Below, piece after piece: positions 7,961-16,673 of a stretch of DNA of 64,000 nt. The notes below the pieces were generated by a model that saw nothing but the letters and a program-made list of their open reading frames with translations, did not search any database and had not been told where the DNA came from. The translations under genes and the position numbers were made by a program. How positions within the stretch are numbered: the first letter of the stretch is position 1; every line of letters begins with the position of its first letter. The stretch comes from JAJDTT01 sp022827025 (GTDB lineage Bacteria > Acidobacteriota > UBA6911 > RPQK01 > JAJDTT01): contig OZ241897.1 of assembly GCA_965203535.1 (NCBI GenBank), forward strand, positions 4,898,001-4,962,000, given 5' to 3'.

Positions 7961-9847
7961 TCACGGAAGCGCAAACGCGACGAGCTTGCCGCCGAAGACT
8001 TTGTTGTACTTGTTGCCCCCGCCGGCCGCGATGATGAGGAACTGCTTGCCGGTCCTGGGTCCCAGATAGGTCATGGGAGTGGCGTGGCCGCTGGCCGGCA
8101 GCCGCCGGACCCAGACCTCCTCCCCCGATTTCTTGTCGAAGGCCCGGATGCGGCTGTCGTTGGTGGCCGCGATGAAGACCAGCCCGCCGGCGGTCACGAT
8201 GGGGCCGCCCAGGTTGGGGGCCCCGGTCTTGGGGATCCCCCGGCGCGTCAGTTCGTCGATCTCGCCCAGGATGGACTGCCAGCGGAACTCGCCCGTGTTC
8301 AGGTCGATGGCGGTCAGCGAGCCCCACGGCGGCTTCTGGCAGGGGTACTGGTTGGAGTCCCAGAAGCGTCCATACTTGGTGCCCCGGGCCCGGAAGGGGA
8401 CCTTGGATCCCTCGGGCCGCTCCACCATCCGGACGAAGGCGCCCACGTCCATGGAGTTGATATAGAGCACCTGGGACTCGGGGTCGAACGCGGCGCCTCC
8501 CCAATTGGACCCGCCGTTGGTCCCCGGGAACATGACGGTCAGCTTGCGGCCGATGGGCCGGAACAGCGGACCCTCCACGTAGGCGTCCTTGACCATCTCC
8601 AGGCACTCGGCGCGGGACTCCGGAGTGACGTCGGTGATCTCGTCCCGGGTCATGGCCTGGCGGACGAAGGGCGGCGGCTTGACCGGGATCGGTTGAGTCG
8701 GGGAATAGTACTCGCCGGGAATGTTCCCCTGCGGCACCGGCCGTTCCTCGACTTCGAAGAGCGGCTCTCCCGTCTCCCGGTGGAGCAGGAAGACGAACCC
8801 GGTCTTGGTGGTCTGGGCCACCGCCGGAACCGCCGTCCCGTTGCGCCGCACGGTGACCAGGGACGGCTGCGAGGGCAGGTCCCAGTCCCAGAGGTCGTGG
8901 TGGATGGTCTGGAAGTGCCAGACCCGCTTCCCGGTTCGGCAATCCAGGGCCACGATGCTGTCGCTGAAGAGGTTGTCCCCTCTGCGGTCCCCTCCGTAAA
9001 AGTCGGTGCCGGGGGAGGTCAGGGGTACGAAGACCATCCGGCGCTCCTGGTCCACGCTCAGGTTGGACCAGGCGTTGACGCCCGACCGGTCCTTCCACGA
9101 ATCTCTCTCCCAGGTGTCGTGTCCGAACTCTCCCGGACGGGGAACGGTGTGGAAGCGCCAGACCCGCCGCCCGGTCCGGACGTCGACGGCCTGGATGTCG
9201 CCGCTCGGTCCCCGGGGTTCGCCGTCGCTGACCCAGCTTCCGGCCACCACCACGTCGCCGCAGGGAGCCACCGGCGAACCCAGTCCCCACCGGAGATGAC
9301 CGTAGTCGCCCATCATCCCTTCCTTCAGGTCCACCATCCCCGCGGTCCCGAATTCCGGGTCGACTTTCCCGGTGGCCGCGTCCACCGAAAAGAGGCGGCC
9401 CAACTGGTCCCCCAGAAAGATCCGCTTGGCCTTCCCGTCGGTCCAGTAAGCGACGCCTCGGCTCTTGTACATGTTCACCCGCTCGCTACGGTCGAACTTG
9501 GGATCGAACTCCCAGAGCTTCTCTCCGGTGTCCGGATCGAGTGCCAGGAGGCGGTGAAAGACGGTGGAGACGTAGAGGACGCCGTCCACCATCAAGGGCG
9601 TGGTCTGAAAGGAGGAGAACGTGGGCAACTCGGATCCGTCGCTAAAATCACCCGTGTCGTAGACCCAGGCTTCCTTCAGGCGGCCGACGTTCTCGCGGTT
9701 GATCTGGTCCAGGGAGGAGTACTGCATTCCTCCCGGGTCCCCACCGTAGGAGATCCACTCCCGATCCTGTGCGGGGAGGATGTTCGGCCGGCTCAGGACG
9801 ACCAGAACCAAAGTAAAGGAAATAGTCCAGAACCGTAGCGGAAACAT
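7961..9847 (-). CDS. Secreted PQQ-dependent (quinoprotein) dehydrogenase
   Basis: The ATG at 9847, preceded by GGTGGG about 7 bases upstream, begins with a signal segment (MFPLRFWTISFTLVLVVL, ending ILPAQ). The mature protein is an eight-bladed propeller with repeated WG-type blade motifs: LDPDTGEKLWEFD, VDVRTGRRVWRFH, LDCRTGKRVWHFQ, IDLNTGEFRWQS and FDKKSGEEVW. The segment HHDLWDWDLPSQP and the TGFVFLLHRETGEPLF stretch are typical of the membrane or soluble glucose-dehydrogenase-like quinoproteins. They oxidise sugars or alcohols in the periplasm using PQQ. No PQQ synthesis genes are in the window, and the substrate is unknown. It is convergent with the upstream enolase-superfamily gene. Confidence 0.88.
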   Translation of the reverse strand: MFPLRFWTISFTLVLVVLSRPNILPAQDREWISYGGDPGGMQYSSLDQINRENVGRLKEAWVYDTGDFSDGSELPTFSSFQTTPLMVDGVLYVSTVFHRLLALDPDTGEKLWEFDPKFDRSERVNMYKSRGVAYWTDGKAKRIFLGDQLGRLFSVDAATGKVDPEFGTAGMVDLKEGMMGDYGHLRWGLGSPVAPCGDVVVAGSWVSDGEPRGPSGDIQAVDVRTGRRVWRFHTVPRPGEFGHDTWERDSWKDRSGVNAWSNLSVDQERRMVFVPLTSPGTDFYGGDRRGDNLFSDSIVALDCRTGKRVWHFQTIHHDLWDWDLPSQPSLVTVRRNGTAVPAVAQTTKTGFVFLLHRETGEPLFEVEERPVPQGNIPGEYYSPTQPIPVKPPPFVRQAMTRDEITDVTPESRAECLEMVKDAYVEGPLFRPIGRKLTVMFPGTNGGSNWGGAAFDPESQVLYINSMDVGAFVRMVERPEGSKVPFRARGTKYGRFWDSNQYPCQKPPWGSLTAIDLNTGEFRWQSILGEIDELTRRGIPKTGAPNLGGPIVTAGGLVFIAATNDSRIRAFDKKSGEEVWVRRLPASGHATPMTYLGPRTGKQFLIIAAGGGNKYNKVFGGKLVAFALP

Positions 9848-9871
9848 TCGTTTACCCACCAATCGCAAACA

Positions 9872-12800
9872 CTAACCACTTGCCGCGGTCAACGGAGAAA
9901 GATTGACCGGATAAGGTCGACTCCTGCCTTCGCAGAAATACAGCGCTTTGAACTTGTCCATTTGCTTGATTTTGTCGATCAAGGCCCGCTCACGTGGCGA
10001 ACTCGAGACATTCCGCACCAGTGACCGAGCATCCGCATCCGTCAGCCGCAGAACAAGGTAGTTCGCAATGGCAGAGAATACGGAGACGTTGAAATCCCGC
10101 GCTTCCTGCGAGGCAAGCACGAGCGAGACGCCGTACTTCCGGCACTCCTTTGCCATGGTGGGAATAAGTTTCAGGCCGGAGGCGCGGTGGGCCTCATCGA
10201 ATACCACGGCGTGCGTGACCCGATCCTGGATGCCTCGGTGGAACATGTCCTTGTAGAGACGATAGAAGACCAGGAACGCGAATGCGCGCTGAAGCCTCTC
10301 ATTCTGGGTCTTGTGAACTCGGACGACGATGGGACGTTCGCTTTCCCACAAGCTGCTTTGAAACTCGCGAAGATCGAAGAAACCATAGTCATCAAGCTCC
10401 TCCAAGCGCGCCAGAAGACGTCTCAGTCCCAGGTCCGGTTTCGCGTCCCCACGGAGGATTTCGACAAAGCGCTTAAAAGGGGGTTCCACTGCATTCTTCG
10501 GATCGCTGAGGTTGTCCCATCCAGTCTCTACGAAGCTTTCTTTGATCGCTCTTCGGATGCGGGTCGCCTGAATATCGCCCAATTCCGGGAAGATGGCGGT
10601 GAAGATGTCCCGCACCGCGCCTGCCACATCCAAATGGGCCATCCGGGATTCACGATTGACCACTTGCAGCGGGTTGAACCCGAGACCGTCGAAGTCGACG
10701 AACCGGACCGAGCCGACCAGTCGTTCCAGTCTTTCGTCGATGTCCTGATGGTAGGAGAAGACGATGGGACGGATGTTTGACGCCAGCATCTGTTTGCACA
10801 GGTTCAGCAGACAGGTGGTTTTGCCCATACCAGGTAAGCCTGCAATCAGAAGGTGGGGGTTTCCTTTGACCGTCAGTGGCCATCGAACTTCGTCCCTAGT
10901 GAAGGTGTTGGCGCCGAAGCAGACGGAGGGCGGGTGATCAGCGGTTGTTTCAGCGGAGACTTCGCCGTTCTCGACCGCGACATTGCCACTGATTACTTCT
11001 CGTTGGGACCCCTCATCTTCCCCCTTCGATAAGCGGAACGGCGGCCTCGATGCCGCCGGGTTGGGATGGAGGGGTTCGGGACGAAAGTCGGAGTCGGGCA
11101 GGAGGGCCGGCCCGAACAGGTAGATCTGCGTCGTGTTCCATTGGTCCGGCGAGATCTTCATAGGACGACGGCCAGCGTACTCGGGGCAGAATACCCAACC
11201 GCGGTCATCTCCCTCCACCGAATGGAAGGTGTAGTCCCCGCCCCTCTCGATCATGCGGTCGATCTCGAAGACGATCTGCCGACGCCGCTCGGCGGACAGA
11301 TGATGTCGGCCAGCCTTGTCGGCGTAGAAGCGCAACACGCGGGCCAGCTTGGCACGTCGAACCGCCCTGAAGGAGTTACACACCCGGTCTCGATCATTGG
11401 TGAACCAATCGTTCCAGCGTCTCCGGAACGACTCTGTTTGCGCCTTGATTCTCCGGAGGATGTCGGGCGCCCGCGCTGCCCGCAGATGTCGGCGGTACTT
11501 CACTTCGGCGAATCGGAAGATCAAGCCCTTGCGCGGCTTCGTGGATACGTAGATTAGGTCCGGCCGAGCCCCGACCCCCTTCTTTTCGTCGTCAGCCTTC
11601 AGGATCGGCAAAAGATCCCGAACGTCGTCGGCAGGGACGAGAAAGCCGTCATCGAGGGCCGTCCAGCAATTACTTCTCCCCGCCGCAGTAAGGCAGGTCG
11701 CGTGTGCCACAGCCAACGCGATCAACTCGGACGTGGGTGGTCTGTTGCCGGTCAGACGAATGGCGAGCCGGCCGCTGAGCGCCTTCAGGTGGGCCAAGAG
11801 GAATTCGGCGTTCCGGCGACTCCGGCTGAGCCCCATCTGATCCAGCGCACCGTCAAGGAGGCTGCGAACCTCCTCCAGGTTGCTGGTTGACGTGATCAAC
11901 TGCAGGCAGCCCAGGTCCTCGCGTTCCGGCACACAGTCGATCACGTAGGCATCGTAGATAGCCTTGTTGTCCCGCGGCGAGTCAAAATATTCGATGCCTG
12001 CGTTTCGGTCCAGGGTGATGACCCAGTCGCAGAGCCGGTGAAGCTCCTGGAGGCTGTTCGCTTTCTCGGGTGACACCTCCGTCAGCAGTACCGGCACCCC
12101 GCTTCCCGACCCCAGATGCCGGGCGACGGTGTTCCGAACTGCAGTGTTGAGTCGGTCCAGACGCTCGGAGTGGCCTCGCTCCGACGGGTGTTTTTCCCCG
12201 CCTCTTGCCGGTGGAATCGTGCTACGCCAAGTGGGAGTAGGACGGCCTGCATAATCCCGCTGGTAGAAGGCCAGTAGCCCAAAGGAGCGAAAGGGGGTCG
12301 ACTCCGGCACGTTGCGTTGCTCCAAGACGACTCGTGATCGGAAGGTGGAGAAAGCCGCCGCCAAGTGCGCTGCGGTGTCCGGATCGTGCCCCGGCGGCTT
12401 GATGGCCCAACGCAGCCTCGGCAAGTGGACGCCGCCGGGCAGGCTCAGCGATTCCAGCATCCACCGGTCGTCCGACGGCACCACCCCGGCCCCGCTCCGG
12501 CGCTTCTTACGGGCGTCCGCGATGAAACGCCCCGCGACCGACCGCTGCTCCAGCGAGGGATAGAGATTCAGCGAGAAGACCGGCGCCCGCCCCGCCACCG
12601 CCTCCACATGCGACCCGATCTCGGCATTGTCGTCCAAAGACTCGGACCGCGACCGGAGGACCCGGCCCAGGGCCCGCGCTACCGTCAGGCCGTCACCGGC
12701 TCGCAGGGCGTGCACCTGCAGCAGCCTCGACGTGTCGTGGCAATCTAGGTACTTGAGGATCTCGTCTCCCAGGACCTCCGAACTCCGGGCGCCCACGGTC

Positions 12801-14875
12801 GCCACCGTGTCCGTCGAGTCGTCGTTCCCCAGGGCCCGCTTAAGTATGGCGACGGCCGCCTTGGGCTCCGCGTCATTGTCGGGAACCATCCCCATGGCGT
12901 GAAACCCCAATGTGTCGGCGAAGACGAAGGCGCCGCCCTCCGGATTTGGAAGGAGAGCCGGAAACAGGGTCCCGTCGAGGGCGGCGAACTCGTCCCGCAC
13001 GTCCTTGGGCTTCTGTCCCTCGTGGAAGGCAGCGTGAAGGACCAGATTGTCGTAGGCTGCCTGCCACGCGACCCGCAGCGGATGCGCCGGCAGCACGATC
13101 AGGCCGAGGGTCCGACCCGAGAGGGACTGCACCAAGACCGTGTTGCAAATCGCCAGAGACGGGTCGCCGCCATCGAGCAACGTGGTCCATGCGAGCACAT
13201 ATTCCTTGATTGCAGCGAACACCCTTGATCGATCGTCGTAGACTTGGGCGACGCCCCCGCCACTGACGGCGAAACGCTCGGCCACTCTGCGGCTGGCCGT
13301 CGCCACACGTTTGTAGATCGGGTCTCTGCCGTCCTTGAAGGGTACGAATCTGGGCCGTCCCGACCACTCGCCCGAAGCACGCACCCGGACCTGCCAATGG
13401 CCGACGCCTCCGGTCCACTGCCGTTCCACGTCTTGGATCAGCTTGGGTCGCAAGACCCGGAACCTCTTGGGGCGCCGTCCCGTCATTGTGCCCAAAAGAA
13501 CGAAGTCCTTGGAGGCGGATGTTGCACCGCCGAGGTTCTCGGTTACGGTAGTGACCTCCTCACGATCACTCAGCTCGATCAGCCCATCGCTGAAGGTCCG
13601 AACCGTTCTGCCGCCGCCCCGGGCCTCCTTCTCCGGCGGTTGACCAAAGCGAATGATGAAATCCTCGCTCTCTTGAGATTGGATCGATTCATTTCCGACT
13701 ACAGACACGACGACCTTCGCCGGGACGATGGAATCTTCAGCCAACGACGGGAAATCGTCGTTGCTGAACCGGCATTTCTCCTCCCGCCGCGCCGTGTGGC
13801 GTACTTCGCGATTGGCAAGATCGTCACCGATGTCCGTGACTACGGCGACCCGGTAATCGACCACATTCTTCTTCAAGTTGGTGGGACGCGCCTTCCATTT
13901 GACCTCCAGTTTCGAGTAGTCGCCGGAGAATTCCGCCCCGGGTTTCAGGATCAGGACGGGAGGGTCTGCGTCCGCACCGTTCGTCTCCTTGACCAGCCCC
14001 GACCATTTGGCGATCTTGCCGTTCCGGTTGCGCCAAGAGGACAGTTCGATAGCCTTGATCTGATGCGAGCTTTCGACCCGAAGGCTCCCCACCCAGAGTT
14101 TTTCCTTATCTTTAAGAAGGTCCAACGCGTGCAGAAGCGGTAGAATTTCCGCCCGATGCAGGAACCGATCCAGATCGCGGCGTTGTTCTTCGGTAGGCTC
14201 TGCCAGCTTCAACGATTCGATGCGCGCTGGGATCGTGAGGCCCGACGCTGCCGTTCCCAACAGGCGCTCCACGAATCTCTGAGATAGGTTGAGTGCTTCC
14301 GCCACGTCCGACTCTCCAGATTCGGCGATGGGCCACAGTCCCAGAAGGTGCAGCCAAGCGCCGGGAGATCGACTGTGAGCCGCGACTCGGCAGAGGAAAT
14401 CAAACTTGGTCCAAGGCGAAACGCTGTGCTGGCCACCCAATCTTCCCGCTTTGCCGATGGCTCGCTCCGCGTATCGACGGTGCGTCCCGGACCATCGACG
14501 GGTCACCTCCGAGCCAGCTAGGCGTAGGGCTGCCTGGAAAAGACTCGCCTCGTCCACCTCCCGTGACGCGCTGTAGATCCCGTCCATGCCGGCGCCGGCT
14601 AAATTGGTGTCTACTAGCAGAAGGATAGCGCCGCTCTTGACCTCGCGCTTTTCAACGGCGGCGTCGGCTGTAATGGTGCGCGCCTTGGCGTCATCCGAAT
14701 CCGCAACCCGCAGAACATGCCATTCCCGAGGATCGAAAGACCGGTCCTTCGCCAGTCTGGACACCACGTCCGGCGTCAGGCACCGCACAAAGGCGACAGC
14801 GCCCCGTTCCGCCCGCCCCAGCACCCGCTCGAAAGCCCTCCCGAGCAGGTGTCCATGCAACTCAGTCCATTCCAC
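9872..14875 (-). CDS. Giant defence protein with possible PD-(D/E)xK core and C-terminal HerA/FtsK-like ATPase (DptH- or MAD8-like)
   Basis: 1667 residues from a GTG start one base after the preceding stop. The C-terminal third (about 1310-1660) is a HerA/FtsK-like motor ATPase: Walker A LIAGLPGMGKTTCLL near 1347, Walker B HAVVFDEAHR near 1558, and SLVLASQEARDF as a sensor segment. Just before it (about 1105-1130), RPDLIYVST followed by RFAEVKYRR fits the D...ExK core of a PD-(D/E)xK nuclease. The N-terminal 1000 residues are not recognised. They include an LPAHPLRVAWQAAYDNL segment of the kind I associate with DptH. Size, C-terminal ATPase and last position in the operon match DptH of phosphorothioate-dependent restriction and the ATP-binding MAD8 of methylation-associated defence. 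Likely role: DNA-translocating effector. Assignment to either system is inference. Confidence 0.75.
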   Translation of the reverse strand: MEWTELHGHLLGRAFERVLGRAERGAVAFVRCLTPDVVSRLAKDRSFDPREWHVLRVADSDDAKARTITADAAVEKREVKSGAILLLVDTNLAGAGMDGIYSASREVDEASLFQAALRLAGSEVTRRWSGTHRRYAERAIGKAGRLGGQHSVSPWTKFDFLCRVAAHSRSPGAWLHLLGLWPIAESGESDVAEALNLSQRFVERLLGTAASGLTIPARIESLKLAEPTEEQRRDLDRFLHRAEILPLLHALDLLKDKEKLWVGSLRVESSHQIKAIELSSWRNRNGKIAKWSGLVKETNGADADPPVLILKPGAEFSGDYSKLEVKWKARPTNLKKNVVDYRVAVVTDIGDDLANREVRHTARREEKCRFSNDDFPSLAEDSIVPAKVVVSVVGNESIQSQESEDFIIRFGQPPEKEARGGGRTVRTFSDGLIELSDREEVTTVTENLGGATSASKDFVLLGTMTGRRPKRFRVLRPKLIQDVERQWTGGVGHWQVRVRASGEWSGRPRFVPFKDGRDPIYKRVATASRRVAERFAVSGGGVAQVYDDRSRVFAAIKEYVLAWTTLLDGGDPSLAICNTVLVQSLSGRTLGLIVLPAHPLRVAWQAAYDNLVLHAAFHEGQKPKDVRDEFAALDGTLFPALLPNPEGGAFVFADTLGFHAMGMVPDNDAEPKAAVAILKRALGNDDSTDTVATVGARSSEVLGDEILKYLDCHDTSRLLQVHALRAGDGLTVARALGRVLRSRSESLDDNAEIGSHVEAVAGRAPVFSLNLYPSLEQRSVAGRFIADARKKRRSGAGVVPSDDRWMLESLSLPGGVHLPRLRWAIKPPGHDPDTAAHLAAAFSTFRSRVVLEQRNVPESTPFRSFGLLAFYQRDYAGRPTPTWRSTIPPARGGEKHPSERGHSERLDRLNTAVRNTVARHLGSGSGVPVLLTEVSPEKANSLQELHRLCDWVITLDRNAGIEYFDSPRDNKAIYDAYVIDCVPEREDLGCLQLITSTSNLEEVRSLLDGALDQMGLSRSRRNAEFLLAHLKALSGRLAIRLTGNRPPTSELIALAVAHATCLTAAGRSNCWTALDDGFLVPADDVRDLLPILKADDEKKGVGARPDLIYVSTKPRKGLIFRFAEVKYRRHLRAARAPDILRRIKAQTESFRRRWNDWFTNDRDRVCNSFRAVRRAKLARVLRFYADKAGRHHLSAERRRQIVFEIDRMIERGGDYTFHSVEGDDRGWVFCPEYAGRRPMKISPDQWNTTQIYLFGPALLPDSDFRPEPLHPNPAASRPPFRLSKGEDEGSQREVISGNVAVENGEVSAETTADHPPSVCFGANTFTRDEVRWPLTVKGNPHLLIAGLPGMGKTTCLLNLCKQMLASNIRPIVFSYHQDIDERLERLVGSVRFVDFDGLGFNPLQVVNRESRMAHLDVAGAVRDIFTAIFPELGDIQATRIRRAIKESFVETGWDNLSDPKNAVEPPFKRFVEILRGDAKPDLGLRRLLARLEELDDYGFFDLREFQSSLWESERPIVVRVHKTQNERLQRAFAFLVFYRLYKDMFHRGIQDRVTHAVVFDEAHRASGLKLIPTMAKECRKYGVSLVLASQEARDFNVSVFSAIANYLVLRLTDADARSLVRNVSSSPRERALIDKIKQMDKFKALYFCEGRSRPYPVNLSPLTAASG

Positions 14876-14876
14876 G

Positions 14877-16673
14877 TCAACTCTCTCCGACCCGTTCGAA
14901 GCGGGGCTGCAGTCGCTTCATCGCTTCCGCATCGTTGACGCCGACCAATAGCCCGAGGTCCCGCAGGCGCCGCTCCAGGATGGCGCGATTCTTTTGCAGG
15001 AGCTGGTTGGAGATGGTCATTCCGGGCGGCGCGGTATCTACGTGAAATCCGTAGCGTTCATGGAGGGTATCGATGAAGTCCCCGAACGACAGGTTGAGGA
15101 ATCCCGACCTGTTCCCATTGGGCAGCAGATGAAGATGGACGAGGTAATCCAGCACCGGGTCGGTGAACACCAGGGAGCGAACGTCGCGCTTACGGCGTTT
15201 GACGCCTCCTCCGCGCGTTGTGCTCCGTTTGTTGGCCAGACCATTCGGACGCCCGGCAAGCAAGCTTGAATCAATCAATTTTCTGAAGTTTTGTATGAAC
15301 CGTGGTCCCACTAACGCCATCATGCCGTCAGCGAGCCTCCAGACAGGATTTGGCTGGCTATCGGCGTTTCCCAGGATTCCCGCGACTTCCGGGTAATCTT
15401 CCAGCAGCTTGTCGGACAAGAGTTCCGCTTTGTCTTCAAGGCTATGGTGGACGCGTGTCGCTTCCCGATGACGTTCGTGAAGCAGATCTCCCAACAGATT
15501 CACCCAAGACGTTGCGTAGGGACGAATTGAAATCTTTTCGTTCTTGATGCGGCGATTGCTCCGCGCCTGATAATCCAGTAGCCGCAACGCCATAAGAACG
15601 ACAGGAAAGCGTTCCATCCGCCGCATCGCGTCATCCATCGACTGCTCAGCCCGAAGTCTGAGGTGTCGATCGATGCCGTTGGAGCAGTCGACGAAAAGAT
15701 GGGTACAGTGCTGGTCGTTCTTGTTCGGAACCTCACCTGTGTCGATCCATTGGAACAGTATTTCGACAGTGCTGGTCAAGACCGTCGTCATGCCGACCGC
15801 GATGCAGGATTCCAACATGTCTACCAGCGCGTGCCTCGGAATGGAGGTCGCATAGGATCGAAGAAAGCGGCGGATGTCGTCAGAAAATTCCCGGGCCGCC
15901 TTTGCCGCGATGGGGTGCTGGTTCGAGATTCGATTTCCCTCCTTGCCGCGTATCTTGTCCGGTGCCGACCGGAGTTGTCGGGCGAGCCGAATCATCAGGA
16001 GCTGATCCAGCCCGACGGAATCGTCTGATTCCTCGAAACCGTCCGATGCTCGATTATCCAAAATGTCGCCGTGGCGAGTCACACCCTGGCTGAACGCGCG
16101 CAGAAGCACGTTGTCTTCGTAGCCTCTGCCGACGGCAAACCAAGTCTTTTTCCCGTCCTTGGACTCGACGTAATCGCCTTTCTGATTGGCGAGCATGGCG
16201 ACGATCATCTCGGGGACATAACGAAGGTTCACAACCAGTTGGGGAAGATCGAGCCAGCTCGCCATGTAATGAGCCGGAAAGACCCGTTGAATTTGGCGGT
16301 CCCGGCCCAAGCCGCGCCGGACGTTTTCGAGGCAGAAGCAGAGCAGCAGGTCGCCAAGGATGGCCTTCTCGGTTTCGCCCGCGAAACCATGCAACTCATT
16401 AGTCCCTGCAAGCTTCTCCGCGACTCGCTCTATCGTCGCCGACCGCCTTTTCTGACTGGGTGTTCCGCTGTCCAAACCGAAGATTTTCAGAAACTTCCCG
16501 ACGCCTCTGCGGTGACCGAAGCGAAACATGTAGAAAACGGCCGGAAGCACTGCCGACAGTTCGAAACCTTGAACCGATACCGGCAGCACCTTGTCGTAGT
16601 TCCCGGACCAGATTTCCCGCGTCATGTCACGGGCCAACACCTCTTCGACGAGTTGCCGTGGGCTGTCCGCCAT
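14877..16673 (-). CDS. Middle gene of the DptFGH/MAD6-7-8-like trio, function unknown
   Basis: 598 residues. It starts at an ATG overlapping the stop of the kinase gene (TAATG) and ends one base before the next start, so translation of all three is probably coupled. No enzymatic motif is visible. The sequence is helical and charged, with a basic patch (KRSTTRGGGVKRRKRDVR) near residue 500 and a histidine- and cysteine-containing stretch (QHCTHLFVDCSNGIDRH). By position it matches DptG or MAD7, both structural partners of the flanking ATPases. The C-terminal 80 residues (around LHERYGFHVDTAPPGM) look like a small winged-helix-like domain, but this is only an impression. Confidence is high that it is a gene and moderate for the family. 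Confidence 0.7.
   Translation of the reverse strand: MADSPRQLVEEVLARDMTREIWSGNYDKVLPVSVQGFELSAVLPAVFYMFRFGHRRGVGKFLKIFGLDSGTPSQKRRSATIERVAEKLAGTNELHGFAGETEKAILGDLLLCFCLENVRRGLGRDRQIQRVFPAHYMASWLDLPQLVVNLRYVPEMIVAMLANQKGDYVESKDGKKTWFAVGRGYEDNVLLRAFSQGVTRHGDILDNRASDGFEESDDSVGLDQLLMIRLARQLRSAPDKIRGKEGNRISNQHPIAAKAAREFSDDIRRFLRSYATSIPRHALVDMLESCIAVGMTTVLTSTVEILFQWIDTGEVPNKNDQHCTHLFVDCSNGIDRHLRLRAEQSMDDAMRRMERFPVVLMALRLLDYQARSNRRIKNEKISIRPYATSWVNLLGDLLHERHREATRVHHSLEDKAELLSDKLLEDYPEVAGILGNADSQPNPVWRLADGMMALVGPRFIQNFRKLIDSSLLAGRPNGLANKRSTTRGGGVKRRKRDVRSLVFTDPVLDYLVHLHLLPNGNRSGFLNLSFGDFIDTLHERYGFHVDTAPPGMTISNQLLQKNRAILERRLRDLGLLVGVNDAEAMKRLQPRFERVGES

Noticed and set aside
7946..9838. 630-codon plus-strand frame opposite the quinoprotein gene
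   Set aside because: An antisense frame without recognisable motifs. The minus-strand frame carries all propeller motifs and a signal peptide.
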